Assembly (NCBI RefSeq): GCF_019973735.1
Contig: NZ_AP024463.1
Location: 2,108,001-2,172,000, forward strand
Length of the DNA stretch: 64,000 bases
Direction: 5' to 3'
DNA from: Arachnia rubra
Lineage (GTDB): Bacteria; Actinomycetota; Actinomycetes; Propionibacteriales; Propionibacteriaceae
This document shows, piece by piece, positions 38,087-48,287 of this stretch. Numbering within the stretch: the first letter of the stretch is position 1; each line of letters opens with the position of its first letter. A program made the position numbers and the translations under genes. The notes beneath the pieces are model-generated. The model worked only from the letters and a program-made list of their open reading frames with translations. It ran no database searches and was not told the origin of the DNA.

Positions 38087-39268
38087 TTGACATTAATAAT
38101 CCTGATCCTGCTTGCCCTCGTCGTTGTGATGCTGTTCACAACCACTTTGAAGATCATCCGCCAGCAGCAGGTGGCCATCGTCGAACGCCTCGGGAAATTC
38201 CGCAAGGTCCTGGACCCGGGTCCCCACCTCGTGGTTCCCTTCCTCGACCAGATCCGCTACGCCCTCGACATGCGTGAGGAAGTGGTGCCCTTCCCACCGC
38301 AGGGTGTGATCACTGAGGACAACCTGATTGTCTCGATTGATTCAGTCATCTACTTCCAGATCGTCGATCCTGTCCGCGCAGCCTACGAGGCCCAGAACTA
38401 CCGGGCCGCCATCGAACAACTGACCATGACCACACTCCGCAACATCATCGGTGGCATGGACCTTGAGGCCACCCTCACCTCTCGTGAGGAGATCAACCAG
38501 CGCCTGCGGGCTGTACTGGACGAGGCCACCGGAAAGTGGGGAATCAAGGTGAACCGTGTCGAGCTTCGAGCCATCGAGCCGCCGCCAACCATCCGCGACG
38601 CCATGGAGAAGGGTGCGCGAGCAGAACGGGACAAGCGGGCCTCCATTCTCCTGGCAGAGGGGCAGCGCCAGTCGCAGATCCTGTCTGCTGGGGGTGACCG
38701 GGAGGCTGCGGTCCTGCGAGCCCAGGGTGACCGGGAAGCCGCGGTCCTGCGAGCCCAAGCCGACCGGCAGGCGCAGATGCTGCGAGCCGAGGGCGAGGCC
38801 CAGGCAATCACCACGGTGTTCAGCGCCATCCACGCAGCAGAACCAGACCAGGCTCTGCTCGCCTACCAGTACATGCAGATGCTGCCTCGCCTGGCCAGTG
38901 GCGACTCGAACAAGATGTGGATCGTTCCCAGCGAACTCAGCGATGCGTTGAAGGGCCTGGGCCAGGTGGCGAACGCCACTGATGTGCGTGACTACGTCTC
39001 GAAGGCCTCTCACCGGTTCGCCGCACCGGATCCGGTGGACGTGCATGCCGAGATCGAGGAGCAGACAAAGAAGGATCAAGAGCAAAGCAAGGCGACGGTT
39101 GAACAGGCCATCGCCGATGCCCAGGCTCTCGACAGCGGTCCTGGCGCTGGACGCAGAGACAGCTCAGCTTCTCTGCCAACTGGTGACCAGGCCCCAGGGC
39201 TGGAACAAGGCCTGGGGTCCTTCAGCCCTGGCGGCTGGGGACAAGAAGAGTCTCAAGACGGCATCTAG
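38087..39268 (+). CDS. SPFH/band-7 (stomatin-like) membrane protein
   Basis: This 393-residue protein organises membrane microdomains or modulates membrane proteases by family analogy. It has one N-terminal membrane helix (1-22), the band-7 domain (about 28-190), and a coiled-coil with three 11-residue repeats of the GDREAAVLRAQ type (residues about 203-235). A disordered Gln/Glu-rich tail follows. The start is TTG with AAGGAG 5 nt upstream. The nfeD partner precedes it. Confidence 0.9.
   Translation: MTLIILILLALVVVMLFTTTLKIIRQQQVAIVERLGKFRKVLDPGPHLVVPFLDQIRYALDMREEVVPFPPQGVITEDNLIVSIDSVIYFQIVDPVRAAYEAQNYRAAIEQLTMTTLRNIIGGMDLEATLTSREEINQRLRAVLDEATGKWGIKVNRVELRAIEPPPTIRDAMEKGARAERDKRASILLAEGQRQSQILSAGGDREAAVLRAQGDREAAVLRAQADRQAQMLRAEGEAQAITTVFSAIHAAEPDQALLAYQYMQMLPRLASGDSNKMWIVPSELSDALKGLGQVANATDVRDYVSKASHRFAAPDPVDVHAEIEEQTKKDQEQSKATVEQAIADAQALDSGPGAGRRDSSASLPTGDQAPGLEQGLGSFSPGGWGQEESQDGI
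38693..38791 (+). repeat. Three 33-bp in-frame repeats in the stomatin-like gene
   Basis: Units at 38693-38725, 38726-38758 and 38759-38791 encode GDREAAVLRAQ, GDREAAVLRAQ and ADRQAQMLRAE. The first two are nearly identical in DNA, indicating a recent duplication; the third has diverged. Copy number may vary between strains. Confidence 0.8.
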
Positions 39269-39275
39269 GCACAGC

Positions 39276-39325
39276 GAAGCCCCGCCCGGGAAACCATTGT
39301 CAAATGGCCAACCAGGCGGGGCTTC
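39276..39325. terminator. Bidirectional terminator between stomatin-like gene and rbpA
   Basis: Perfect 11-bp arms GAAGCCCCGCC (39276-39286) and GGCGGGGCTTC (39315-39325) with a 28-nt loop, 8 bp after the stomatin-like stop and before the convergent rbpA end. Confidence 0.75.
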
Positions 39326-39423
39326 ATGCTGTATGCCAGCTCCTACGACAAGGATGAGGGTTCCTTACCTCTGAATGTCGGGCACGGAGAACTCTCATAT
39401 TGGCCGGAGCCCGTAGGAACCCG

Positions 39424-39780
39424 TCAGTAGAGGATTTCCCCTGCGGCCCTGCGGGCTCTCAGCGAGGAGACTGCCTCGGCCAGGATCTGTTCGGCTTCAG
39501 CGTCGGTGCGGCGCTCCTTCACGTATGCGAGGTGCGTCTTGTAGGGAGTGATCTTCGGGGGTGGCGGCGGGTTCTCCGCGTCGGTGTTCGCGGGCAGCCC
39601 GCAGCGTGGGCAATCCCAGGACTCCGGGATCACCGCGTCAACGGCAAACGCGGGACGGGTCTCATGCCCGCTGGCACAGTAGTAGGAGACATGAAGCCTT
39701 GGAGCCGCGTCGCCCCTCTCAGCCTCACCCATTGGTCCGGCACCGACACGGCTACCGCGAATGGCGTTGCCACCTGCCAC
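39424..39780 (-). CDS. rbpA: RNA polymerase-binding protein RbpA
   Basis: RbpA binds the principal sigma factor and RNA polymerase and stabilises open complexes; it is restricted to actinobacteria. The 118-residue protein shows the zinc-ribbon ligands CASGH...CPRC and the C-terminal sigma-interaction helix (KERRTDAEAEQILAEAVSSLRA). The start is GTG 39780 with GAGGAG upstream. Confidence 0.95.
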   Translation of the reverse strand: MAGGNAIRGSRVGAGPMGEAERGDAAPRLHVSYYCASGHETRPAFAVDAVIPESWDCPRCGLPANTDAENPPPPPKITPYKTHLAYVKERRTDAEAEQILAEAVSSLRARRAAGEILY

Positions 39781-39813
39781 AACTACTCCTCAGGGATCGG
39801 AAATATTCTTCTT

Positions 39814-40107
39814 TCAAACGCCGATGCGGTAAAGCACCAGCAAGCCGATGACTGTCAGCACCCATATCAGCGTCAGCACAAAGGTGATGCGGTCCAGTCT
39901 GCGCTCAGCAGTGGAAACACCTCCCATGGCGGTGGACATGCCACCACCGAACAAGTCAGACATGCCGCCACCACGACCCTTGTGGAGGAGTACGGACAGT
40001 GCCAACAAGGCACTCAGGATGATCAAGATGACCGACAAGGTGACTATGGGCCAGCTGACGAGTGGGACAATCACGCGCAGTAGTCTAACTGAGGGGTTCA
40101 AATTCAT
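39814..40107 (-). CDS. secG: Preprotein translocase subunit SecG
   Basis: SecG is the small SecYEG subunit, with two membrane helices around the conserved LLHKGRGGGMSDLFGGG loop. Two starts are plausible: ATG 40107 (97 residues, no ribosome-binding site) and GTG 40074 (86 residues, TAGACT 7 nt upstream, i.e. leaderless). The tpiA-secG link is typical of Gram-positives, though a very strong hairpin separates them here. Confidence 0.93.
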   Translation of the reverse strand: MNLNPSVRLLRVIVPLVSWPIVTLSVILIILSALLALSVLLHKGRGGGMSDLFGGGMSTAMGGVSTAERRLDRITFVLTLIWVLTVIGLLVLYRIGV

Positions 40108-40146
40108 CACATCGTGGGTCCCGGAAGCGCACCCATATGGCCTTAA

Positions 40147-40192
40147 CAGCCGCGGGGTCGTCACTGAATATTCAGTGACGACCCCGCGGCTG
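40147..40192 (-). terminator. 46-bp perfect palindrome, terminator after tpiA
   Basis: Arms of 23 bp each, from CAGCCGCGGGG (40147-40157) to CCCCGCGGCTG (40182-40192), meet without spacer at AATATT. It begins 12 bp beyond the tpiA stop on the minus strand. It is expected to form an extremely stable hairpin. Confidence 0.75.
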
Positions 40193-40203
40193 GAGGCCAC
40201 GGT

Positions 40204-40977
40204 TCAGGCAAAAAGCACGATCGCAGCGAACTCCTCAGCCTTCAGGCTGGCGCCGCCAACGAGAGCACCGTCGACGTCAGGTTGCGCCATGATCTCGGCC
40301 ACATTGAAAGCCTTCACGGAGCCGCCGTACTGGATACGGACCGCATCGGCGGTGGCCTGGTCGTACAACCTCGCGACCTCCTGCCGGATGGCGCCGCAGA
40401 CCTCTTGGGCATCCCCTGGAGTCGCGACCTCTCCCGTGCCGATGGCCCATACCGGTTCGTAGGCGATCACCAGCGAAGCCACCTGCTCGGGGTCCAGCCC
40501 CTTCAGGCAGCCACGGATCTGCTCCAGCGTGTACTCGACGTGACGCCCCTCCTGACGAATCTCCAGGCCCTCACCGCAACAGATGATGGGGGCCATGCCC
40601 GCAGCCAGGATCTTGGCTGCCTTGGCGTTGACCAAAACGTCGGTCTCGTTGTGGTACTGGCGCCGCTCCGAGTGCCCGACCACCACGTAGCGGACCCCCA
40701 GCTTCGCCAGCATCCCGGCGCTGACCTCACCCGTGTAGGCACCTGAGTCATGCTCAGAAACGTTCTGCGCCCCAAGCTGGATCGGGAAACGATCGCCCTC
40801 GATCAGAGTCTGCACGGTGCGCAGATCAGTGAACGGGGGAATGACGACGCAGTCGACGGAGCTGCCGTCGTACTCCTTGTCCGCCAAGGTCCACGCCAGT
40901 TTCTGGACGAGCCCCGTCGCCTCGACGTGGTTCAGGTTCATCTTCCAGTTGCCCGCCATGATCGGCTTGCGTGCCAT
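40204..40977 (-). CDS. tpiA: Triose-phosphate isomerase
   Basis: This enzyme interconverts dihydroxyacetone phosphate and glyceraldehyde 3-phosphate. The 257-residue protein has GNWKMN (catalytic Lys), VGHSERR (catalytic His) and [10 protein letters not shown] (catalytic Glu). It starts one base after the pgk stop region, so gap-pgk-tpiA is probably one operon. Confidence 0.97.
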   Translation of the reverse strand: MARKPIMAGNWKMNLNHVEATGLVQKLAWTLADKEYDGSSVDCVVIPPFTDLRTVQTLIEGDRFPIQLGAQNVSEHDSGAYTGEVSAGMLAKLGVRYVVVGHSERRQYHNETDVLVNAKAAKILAAGMAPIICCGEGLEIRQEGRHVEYTLEQIRGCLKGLDPEQVASLVIAYEPVWAIGTGEVATPGDAQEVCGAIRQEVARLYDQATADAVRIQYGGSVKAFNVAEIMAQPDVDGALVGGASLKAEEFAAIVLFA

Positions 40978-40978
40978 G

Positions 40979-42190
40979 TCAGTTACCTTCCTTCAGAACA
41001 GCGATGCCGGGCAGGGTCTTACCCTCCATCAGTTCCAGAGACGCGCCCCCGCCGGTGGAGATGTGCCCGAATGCATCCTCGGCAAAGCCGAGAGCCCGCA
41101 CGGCGGAAGCCGAGTCACCGCCACCAACAACGCTGATGCCGTCCACCTCGGTGAGAGCCTGTGCGACAGCCCGTGTGCCTGACTCCAGCCCGGGAATCTC
41201 GAACACGCCCATAGGGCCATTCCAGAAAACCGACTTGGCCTGGCGGATGGCGTCGCTGAACAGCTTCTCCGTGGCGGGTCCGATGTCGAGGCCCATCTTG
41301 TCACCGGGGATGGCGTCAACAGGGACCACATCAACCTGGCCGACCGTGCGCCCACCAAAGTCCACCTCGGATGCGACCCGCACGTCCACGGGCAGCAGGA
41401 TCCGCTTGCCCGCAGCGTCAGCTGCCTTCAGGTAGCCGGTGCAGGCCTCAAGGGAGGCGTCGTCAACCAGTGACTGCCCGACGCCGAAGCCCTGTGCCTT
41501 AAGGAAGGTGAAGGCCATGCCGCCACCGATGACCAGGGTGTCAGCCACCTTGAGGAGATTGTCGATGACGGCTAGCTTGTCGGCCACCTTCGCTCCGCCC
41601 AGCACCACGACGAACGGGCGTTTAGGTGCCTCGGTGAGACCCTCCAGCACGTCGATCTCGGCTTTCACAAGCGAACCTGCTGCCGAGGGCAGCAGCTTTG
41701 CGATGTCGTAGACGGAGGCTTCCTTGCGGTGCACCACACCGAAACCGTTGGAAACGAAGAAGTTCCCGAAGGCCGCGTATTTCGCCGCCAGTTCCTTGCG
41801 CGCAGCCTCGTCCTTAGACTTCTCACCGGCCTCGAACCGGACATTCTCCAGCAGAGCCACCTCACCATTGCCAAGAGACTCGACGGTGGCCTTCGCGGAG
41901 GCGCCGACGACATCGGAGGCGAACTTCACCTGCACGCCGAGGAGCTCACCGAGACGGGCTGCTACAGGGGCAAGGGAGAACTGCGGATCCGGTTCTCCCT
42001 TGGGACGCCCGAGATGAGCGAGAATGACGACGCGGGCTCCAGCCTCGCGCAGCTCGTTGAGGGTGGGTAGGGCGGCACGGATACGGCCGTCATCAGTGAT
42101 CTTCTTGTCACTGTCGAGAGGCACGTTGAAATCGCAGCGGACGACCACGCGTTTGCCAGCGAGGTCCCCGAGCTGGGAGACAGACTTCAT
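40979..42190 (-). CDS. pgk: Phosphoglycerate kinase
   Basis: This enzyme makes ATP from 1,3-bisphosphoglycerate in glycolysis. The 403-residue protein carries [17 protein letters not shown] and GGGDSASAV motifs. AAAGGA precedes ATG 42190, and the upstream extension to 42214 is unneeded. A hairpin lies between gap and pgk. Confidence 0.97.
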   Translation of the reverse strand: MKSVSQLGDLAGKRVVVRCDFNVPLDSDKKITDDGRIRAALPTLNELREAGARVVILAHLGRPKGEPDPQFSLAPVAARLGELLGVQVKFASDVVGASAKATVESLGNGEVALLENVRFEAGEKSKDEAARKELAAKYAAFGNFFVSNGFGVVHRKEASVYDIAKLLPSAAGSLVKAEIDVLEGLTEAPKRPFVVVLGGAKVADKLAVIDNLLKVADTLVIGGGMAFTFLKAQGFGVGQSLVDDASLEACTGYLKAADAAGKRILLPVDVRVASEVDFGGRTVGQVDVVPVDAIPGDKMGLDIGPATEKLFSDAIRQAKSVFWNGPMGVFEIPGLESGTRAVAQALTEVDGISVVGGGDSASAVRALGFAEDAFGHISTGGGASLELMEGKTLPGIAVLKEGN

Positions 42191-42215
42191 AGGGGGTCCT
42201 TTCGGTGGGGACACA

Positions 42216-42249
42216 TCGGCCCCGCCGACACGAGTGCAGACGGGGCCGA
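42216..42249 (-). terminator. Intercistronic hairpin between gap and pgk
   Basis: Arms TCGGCCCCG (42216-42224) and CGGGGCCGA (42241-42249) with a 16-nt loop. It may act as an mRNA-stabilising or partially terminating element, leaving gap more abundant than pgk. Confidence 0.5.
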
Positions 42250-42269
42250 AGGGTCACTTCTTGTAGGGG

Positions 42270-43343
<1,074 letters not shown>

Positions 43344-43386
43344 CTATCCTAGCCGTGGAAAGCCGATCCCAGAAGGGGGTGCATCC

Positions 43387-44382
43387 TCACTGGGGATCGC
43401 TCAGATCAGCTGGCAGAGAGGCCTCGGTGTTTGGGATGCCAGCCGCCTCCGCAGCCTTGTCGGCAGTAGCGAGCAGCCGCCTGATACGCCCGGCAACCGC
43501 ATCCTTGGTCAGCGGCGGGTCGTGTAGCTTACCGAGTTCTTCGAGGCTCGCCTGCCGGTGTTCGATGCGGAGCCGGCCGGCCGCGACCAGATGCGCTGGG
43601 GCATCCTCGCCCAGGATCTCAAGGGCACGCTCCACCCGGGCACTGGCTGCCACGGCAGCACGGGCAGAGCGGCGCAGATTCGCGTCGTCGAAATTCGCGA
43701 GCCGGTTCGCCTGTGCCTTGACCTCACGTCTCATGCGACGCTCCTCCCAGATCAGGCGCGTCTCCTGGGCTCCCATCCGGGTGAGGAGATCGGCAATGGC
43801 CTCCCCATCCCGCAGGACCACCCGGTCCACTCCGCGCGATTCACGGGCTTTCACGGTGATGCCCAGCCGACGGGCGGCACCGCTGAGCGCCAGGGCAGCC
43901 TCTGAGCCAGGGCAGGTGACCTCCAGTGCCATGGAACGCCCAGGCTCAGTGAGGGAGCCCCGGGCGAGGAAGGCACCCCGCCACACGGCGACCGCATCAG
44001 CCATGGAACCCCCGACCACCATGGCCGGCAGTCCCCGGACGGGACGGCGGCGCTGATCCACCAGCCCGGTGAGCCGGGCCAGGGCCTCACCGTCCCGCAT
44101 CACTCGCACCGCATACCGGGTGGTGCGGCGCAGCCCTGTGGCATTGATCACCAAGAGGTCGGAGTCCAGCGAGTAGAGGTCGTGTATGTAGGTACGCAGC
44201 CGCCGGGCAGCAGCCGCGGAGTCTAGCTCGGCCTCTATGACGATACGTCCCCCCACCAGATGCAGTCCACCGCCGAATCTGAGCATCGCGGCAACCTCGG
44301 CCCGACGCGCGTTCGGATGGGGTGTGGCCACCGCTGCCAACTCCGACTTCACCTTCTGGGTCAACGCCATGGAAGCCATCAT
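43387..44382 (-). CDS. whiA: DNA-binding protein WhiA
   Basis: WhiA is a conserved Gram-positive regulator of division and, in Streptomyces, of sporulation. The 331-residue protein has an N-terminal LAGLIDADG-like domain and a C-terminal helix-turn-helix (about 225-310). GGTGG lies before the in-frame ATGs at 44382, 44379 and 44370; the exact start is uncertain. It is part of the conserved rapZ-yvcK-whiA set. Confidence 0.95.
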   Translation of the reverse strand: MMASMALTQKVKSELAAVATPHPNARRAEVAAMLRFGGGLHLVGGRIVIEAELDSAAAARRLRTYIHDLYSLDSDLLVINATGLRRTTRYAVRVMRDGEALARLTGLVDQRRRPVRGLPAMVVGGSMADAVAVWRGAFLARGSLTEPGRSMALEVTCPGSEAALALSGAARRLGITVKARESRGVDRVVLRDGEAIADLLTRMGAQETRLIWEERRMRREVKAQANRLANFDDANLRRSARAAVAASARVERALEILGEDAPAHLVAAGRLRIEHRQASLEELGKLHDPPLTKDAVAGRIRRLLATADKAAEAAGIPNTEASLPADLSDPQ

Positions 44383-44408
44383 TCCACCAAATCCACTGCC
44401 ATGTCCGC

Positions 44409-45356
44409 CTAGCTCACAAGAAGCTCCTGGTAGGCATCGGCAAGTCTCTTAGGATCATGGCGCAGGCTGCCGTCATGGCAGCGGATGTCCGCGACCGCCA
44501 GTTCAGCGCCGAGTGAGGCCGCAAACTGCGTAAGGTGACGGTCAGAACCTACAAATCCCACGTCCGCCAATACGAAATCAAGACGCAGGGTCGGGGCATG
44601 CTCAGCCAGGAGCTCGATGTGACGGGAAGCCGTAAACCCGTCGGTCTCATCGGCAGCTGCGATGTTCATCACGAGGATACGGCGGGCCGGAGTCGACAAG
44701 ATGGCCTCACGCAGCTCTGGGACCAGTAGGTGTGGGATCACGGATGTGAACCAGGACCCTGGCCCGAGCACGATCGCATCGGCTTGCCGCACTGCCGCGA
44801 TCGCCTCTGGATGAGCTGGGGGATCCTCCGGGACCAGCCTGACCGACTGCACAGTCGCGCGGGTCTTGGCCACAGTGGCCTGTCCCGCCAGGGTGCACAG
44901 CTCGTCCGGGGCAAGCGGGTCAAGCCCCAGCACATCAGCCTCGATCTGTAGAGGAACCGAACTCATCGGCAGCACCCGGCCACGGGTACGGAGCAGTTCT
45001 CCCACCATGTCGAGGCCAGCCACCGGATCCTCAAGCTGCTGCCACAGGCCCGCGATGAGCAGGTTGCCGATGGCGTGGCCACTCAGCGGACCCGCCCCCG
45101 AGAACCGCGACTGCAGCACACTCGCCCAGCGCCGCCCCACCTGATCGTCGCCGCAGAGCGCGGCCAGGGCCATGCGGAGGTCACCGGGAGGAAGACACCC
45201 GAACTCACGGCGCAGCCGTCCGGAGGATCCCCCATCATCCGCCACCGTGACGACGGCGGTAAGCCGGTCGGTGATCCGCCGCAGCGCTGTCAAAGACGTG
45301 TGGAGTCCGTGGCCACCACCGAAGGCGACGACCGCAGATCCTCTGGACCAGCTCAT
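44409..45356 (-). CDS. YvcK/CofD-family gluconeogenesis factor
   Basis: YvcK-type proteins bind UDP-sugars and influence cell-wall precursor supply and morphology; older annotation calls them gluconeogenesis factors. The 315-residue protein has [14 protein letters not shown] and [15 protein letters not shown], the CofD-like nucleotide-binding pattern. ATG 45356 overlaps the rapZ stop (ATGA). Confidence 0.93.
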
Positions 45357-46216
45357 TCCTTCCCCAGATCCCGATGCAGCACGCTGACACCATAGCCGCA
45401 TGCCCGTAGCCGGGTGGCTAGCTCCTCAGTCATGGAGGTGGAGCGGTGTTTACCCCCGGTACAGCCGATCGCGACCGTCACCTGCCGCTTACCCTCCGTC
45501 AGGTATCCGGGGGCGGCCACCTGTATCACCTCCAGCATGCACTGCTGAAAATCCTGGGCTGCCTCCTGGGACAAGACATAATCGGCCACATCCGGTGAGA
45601 GCCCCGTCTTCGGACGCAGATCCGGCACCCAGTAGGGGTTGGGAAGGAACCGCACGTCGAAGACAATGTCGGCATCCACCGGCAGGCCATTCTTGAACCC
45701 AAAGGACATCAGAGCCACGCTCAGGGTGTCGGTGGCATCGGTACCGAAATGGTTGGAGACTCGCTGGGCCAGTTGCCGTGCGCTCAGCCTGGACGTGTCG
45801 ACGACGATGTCCGCGGAGGCCCGCAGGTCAGCGAGCAGGCGCCGCTCACGCACGATGCCGTCGAGCAGGCGGCCGTCATACTGGAGCGGCAGCGGCCGCC
45901 GGTTGGATTCCTGCCGCTGCACGATCACCTCGTCACTGGCCTCGATGAACAGCACCGTGACGCGGTATCCGCGTAGTTTGAGGTCAGCGAAGGCAGCCGG
46001 TAGCTGTTCAAACTCCTCCCGGGAACGCACGTCGACCACCACGGCCAGGCGCTCGGCGGACCCCATCCGGTCCACCAGGATGGGCAGCATCGCAGGCGGC
46101 AGGTTGTCCACCACATACCAGCCGAGATCCTCCATGGTGTGGGCGGCTGTGCGTCGCCCAGCCCCGGACATACCGGTCACGACTACGACTTCCGCTGGAC
46201 CCTGCACTTCCGCCAT
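45353..46216 (-). CDS. rapZ: RNase adapter protein RapZ, with altered Walker A
   Basis: RapZ is a P-loop protein that in E. coli controls GlmS through small RNAs; its role in actinobacteria is not settled. The 287-residue protein ends with the conserved IGCTGGKHRS block. The Walker A reads GMSGAGRRT: both the Lys and the following Ser/Thr are Arg, whereas many actinobacterial homologues have GRS. TAGGGT 6 nt before ATG 46216 suggests a leaderless mRNA. Confidence 0.93.
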   Translation of the reverse strand: MAEVQGPAEVVVVTGMSGAGRRTAAHTMEDLGWYVVDNLPPAMLPILVDRMGSAERLAVVVDVRSREEFEQLPAAFADLKLRGYRVTVLFIEASDEVIVQRQESNRRPLPLQYDGRLLDGIVRERRLLADLRASADIVVDTSRLSARQLAQRVSNHFGTDATDTLSVALMSFGFKNGLPVDADIVFDVRFLPNPYWVPDLRPKTGLSPDVADYVLSQEAAQDFQQCMLEVIQVAAPGYLTEGKRQVTVAIGCTGGKHRSTSMTEELATRLRACGYGVSVLHRDLGKE

Positions 46217-46268
46217 GGAAAAACCCTATCCGGTCCCAACGGGCAAACTCGCAGTTGTTGAAAGCGTG

Positions 46269-46886
46269 TCAACGTTCCCCAATACCACGAGCAGCAAGAG
46301 CCTCGCCGGTGCGTTCCGCATGAGCAACCGCGCCCAGCACCACCGGAACCAGCAGCGCCACCGGGTTGCGTTCAGCCCCGCGGGCCCGCGCGGCGTCCTG
46401 CGAGTCGCCGAACAAACCGATCAGATAAGGGATCGAACGGATCATCAACGCCACCATCAGGGCGATCGAGTCGGGTTTCAGTCCGATGAACCGGAGCGGG
46501 CGCAGCGCCGATGCCAGGGCGGAAAGCAGCTCTGGCGTCGATGTGGTCAATGTCAGCAGACGGGCCGCGAGGATGGCCAGCAGCAGGTTTCCTGGCTGCA
46601 CCACGGCCGCCCCCGGGTTCAAGACCACCAGGTGATAGGCGGTCAGCGCAGCAAGCAGTAGCCACATCACCCAGCCGATCCGCAGCGCACGCACCAGCCC
46701 GATGCCTGAGCTGAAGAGCAGTAGCACTGTCGCCATCAGCGACGAGACTGTCAAAGGCCACTGCTGCAGGACTAGCGCCGGGATGCTGAGGGCGAGCATG
46801 ATCAGGTACTTCCACCCCACGCCGGCCCGGAACAGCCATCCCTCGCCTGGCTGGTACAGCCCAAGCAGACTGACCTGGGCGTTCAC
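46269..46886 (-). CDS. bioN: Biotin ECF transporter T component (EcfT/BioN)
   Basis: This transmembrane coupling subunit links BioY to the ATPase BioM. The 205-residue membrane protein has the two Ala-Arg-Gly coupling motifs (ARARGAER and LAARGIGE) near the C-terminus. It overlaps bioM (46883) and is the third gene of bioYMN. Assignment to biotin rests on the neighbouring bioY. Confidence 0.9.
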   Translation of the reverse strand: MNAQVSLLGLYQPGEGWLFRAGVGWKYLIMLALSIPALVLQQWPLTVSSLMATVLLLFSSGIGLVRALRIGWVMWLLLAALTAYHLVVLNPGAAVVQPGNLLLAILAARLLTLTTSTPELLSALASALRPLRFIGLKPDSIALMVALMIRSIPYLIGLFGDSQDAARARGAERNPVALLVPVVLGAVAHAERTGEALAARGIGER

Positions 46887-47578
46887 GCTGCCCCCATGGC
46901 CGTTTCATACCAGGCGATGGCCTCTCCAGGCTCACCGTCAGCCGCGACCCGCCCTGAGTCGATGACGATCACCCGGTCTGCGTCGGCTGCCACCTCCAGG
47001 TCGTGGGTGGAGTAGATGAGCTGCTGCTCCAGACCAGCGAAGGTGCGGCGCAAGGCCGTCTTGTTACGCAGGTCGAGCAGAGTGGTCGGCTCGTCGGCGA
47101 CGATGATGCTCGGCCCCACCGCGAGAACGCTGGTCAGCGCGACCAGCTGGCGTTCACCGCCAGAGAGATCGTAGATGCTCTGATGGGCCAGCTTCCCCAA
47201 GCCACGTTCGTCGAGGAGCTGCTGGGCACGGGCGGCACGTCCTGCGCGGGGCAGATGCGTCAGACTGAGTGTGATGTCCTCGATGGGAGTGGGCATCAGC
47301 AGCTGCGCCAGGGGATCGGTGAAGATGAACCCCACTTCCCGGCGCACGAGACGGGCCCGCTTGACGGTGTCATGACCATTGACGGTGACACTCCCCGAGG
47401 TCGGGGAGCGCATGCCATTCAGCAGCCGGAGCAAGGTGGACTTCCCCGAGCCGTTGGCTCCGATCACCGCCACCCGGTGCTCTTGAAGGGTCAGGTCCAC
47501 CCCCTCAAGAAGTACCTTGGGCTCAGCCCCTTTGCGCAGCGGCGGGATGGCGACGCCGACGCCGGCAAGCCGGATCAC
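46883..47578 (-). CDS. bioM: Biotin ECF transporter ATPase (BioM)
   Basis: This 231-residue ABC ATPase energises biotin uptake. It has Walker A GANGSGKST, signature LSGGERQ, Walker B IIVADEP and the switch His in STHD. It starts at GTG 47578, overlapping the bioY stop (GTGA). Longer in-frame extensions lie inside bioY and are rejected. Confidence 0.92.
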   Translation of the reverse strand: MIRLAGVGVAIPPLRKGAEPKVLLEGVDLTLQEHRVAVIGANGSGKSTLLRLLNGMRSPTSGSVTVNGHDTVKRARLVRREVGFIFTDPLAQLLMPTPIEDITLSLTHLPRAGRAARAQQLLDERGLGKLAHQSIYDLSGGERQLVALTSVLAVGPSIIVADEPTTLLDLRNKTALRRTFAGLEQQLIYSTHDLEVAADADRVIVIDSGRVAADGEPGEAIAWYETAMGAA

Positions 47579-48162
47579 CGCTGGGCGAGCAGGCGGGGGA
47601 AGGCTCGGTGCACCGCGTAGGCGAGTAGGACCGCGATGACGCTCTTTATCGCATCGCTCGCCCAGAAAGCCATGTCGGTCATCAGAGCCTTGCCGAAGTC
47701 GAAACCCAGAGCACGCATCATGCCGACGACACCCAGAGGCATGATGATCAGGTAGCGTGCGAGCAGCAGTCCCAGGAAGAAGAGGACGGGGGTCATGGCG
47801 CTGAGACCGCGCCGCAACACCCAGACGGTCACGAAACCGGTCAGCAGCGCCGCGAAGGGAAAGGCGATCAGATAACCACCCGAAGGGCTCGCCAGCGCGC
47901 CGATGCCAGCCGCGCCCCTGGCGAAGACCGGAAGCCCGGCAGCCCCGACCACGACGTACAGGGCAGTCGCGGCGAAACCCCGCCACGGGCCAAGACAGAG
48001 GCCCGCCAGTCCCACGCCGAGCGTCTGCAAGGTGAAGGAGATGGGGCCAATGTTGAATCCTGGAACCAAGGCCAAGGCCGCGATCAAGGCGGCAAAGACC
48101 GCGATGTACGCCAAGTCACTGGCCTGGAAAAACTGCGGGGAACGAGCCTGGGCTGAGGTCAC
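47575..48162 (-). CDS. bioY: Biotin transporter S component BioY
   Basis: BioY is the substrate-binding membrane subunit for biotin. The 195-residue protein has six hydrophobic segments and the family blocks GPISFTLQTLGV, LYVVVGAAGLPVF and GGYLIAFP. GTG 48162 has AGGAGGAG upstream; longer frames cross the operator at 48214-48228. It is the first gene of bioYMN and divergent from an MFS carrier. Confidence 0.95.
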   Translation of the reverse strand: MTSAQARSPQFFQASDLAYIAVFAALIAALALVPGFNIGPISFTLQTLGVGLAGLCLGPWRGFAATALYVVVGAAGLPVFARGAAGIGALASPSGGYLIAFPFAALLTGFVTVWVLRRGLSAMTPVLFFLGLLLARYLIIMPLGVVGMMRALGFDFGKALMTDMAFWASDAIKSVIAVLLAYAVHRAFPRLLAQR

Positions 48163-48213
48163 GGTCTCCTCCTGGGATTTCTTGAGAGTTCGCAGGACAT
48201 TCAACACCCCGCA

Positions 48214-48228
48214 TTGAACAACGTTCAA
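48214..48228. promoter_or_regulatory. BioQ-like operator between bioY and the MFS gene
   Basis: Perfect palindrome with arms TTGAAC (48214-48219) and GTTCAA (48223-48228) around AAC, 52 bp before bioY. The same arms and spacing occur before bioB at 63486-63504. They match the TGAAC-N3-GTTxx operator I recall for the corynebacterial TetR-type biotin repressor BioQ. Confidence 0.7.
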
Positions 48229-48274
48229 GTCGCATGTGGGACAACCTTCGTGGCGGGAACTCGCCGCCGACCCG

Positions 48275-48287
48275 TACACTTCCGCCG
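48275..48287 (+). promoter_or_regulatory. Candidate leaderless promoter of the MFS gene
   Basis: TACACT (48275-48280) ends 6 nt before GTG 48287. It sits 47 bp from the biotin operator, so the carrier might share that control. Confidence 0.45.

Noticed and set aside
45639..46661. Plus-strand 340-codon frame opposite rapZ and bioN
   Set aside because: Shadow of two real genes; Arg/Ser-rich low-complexity product.
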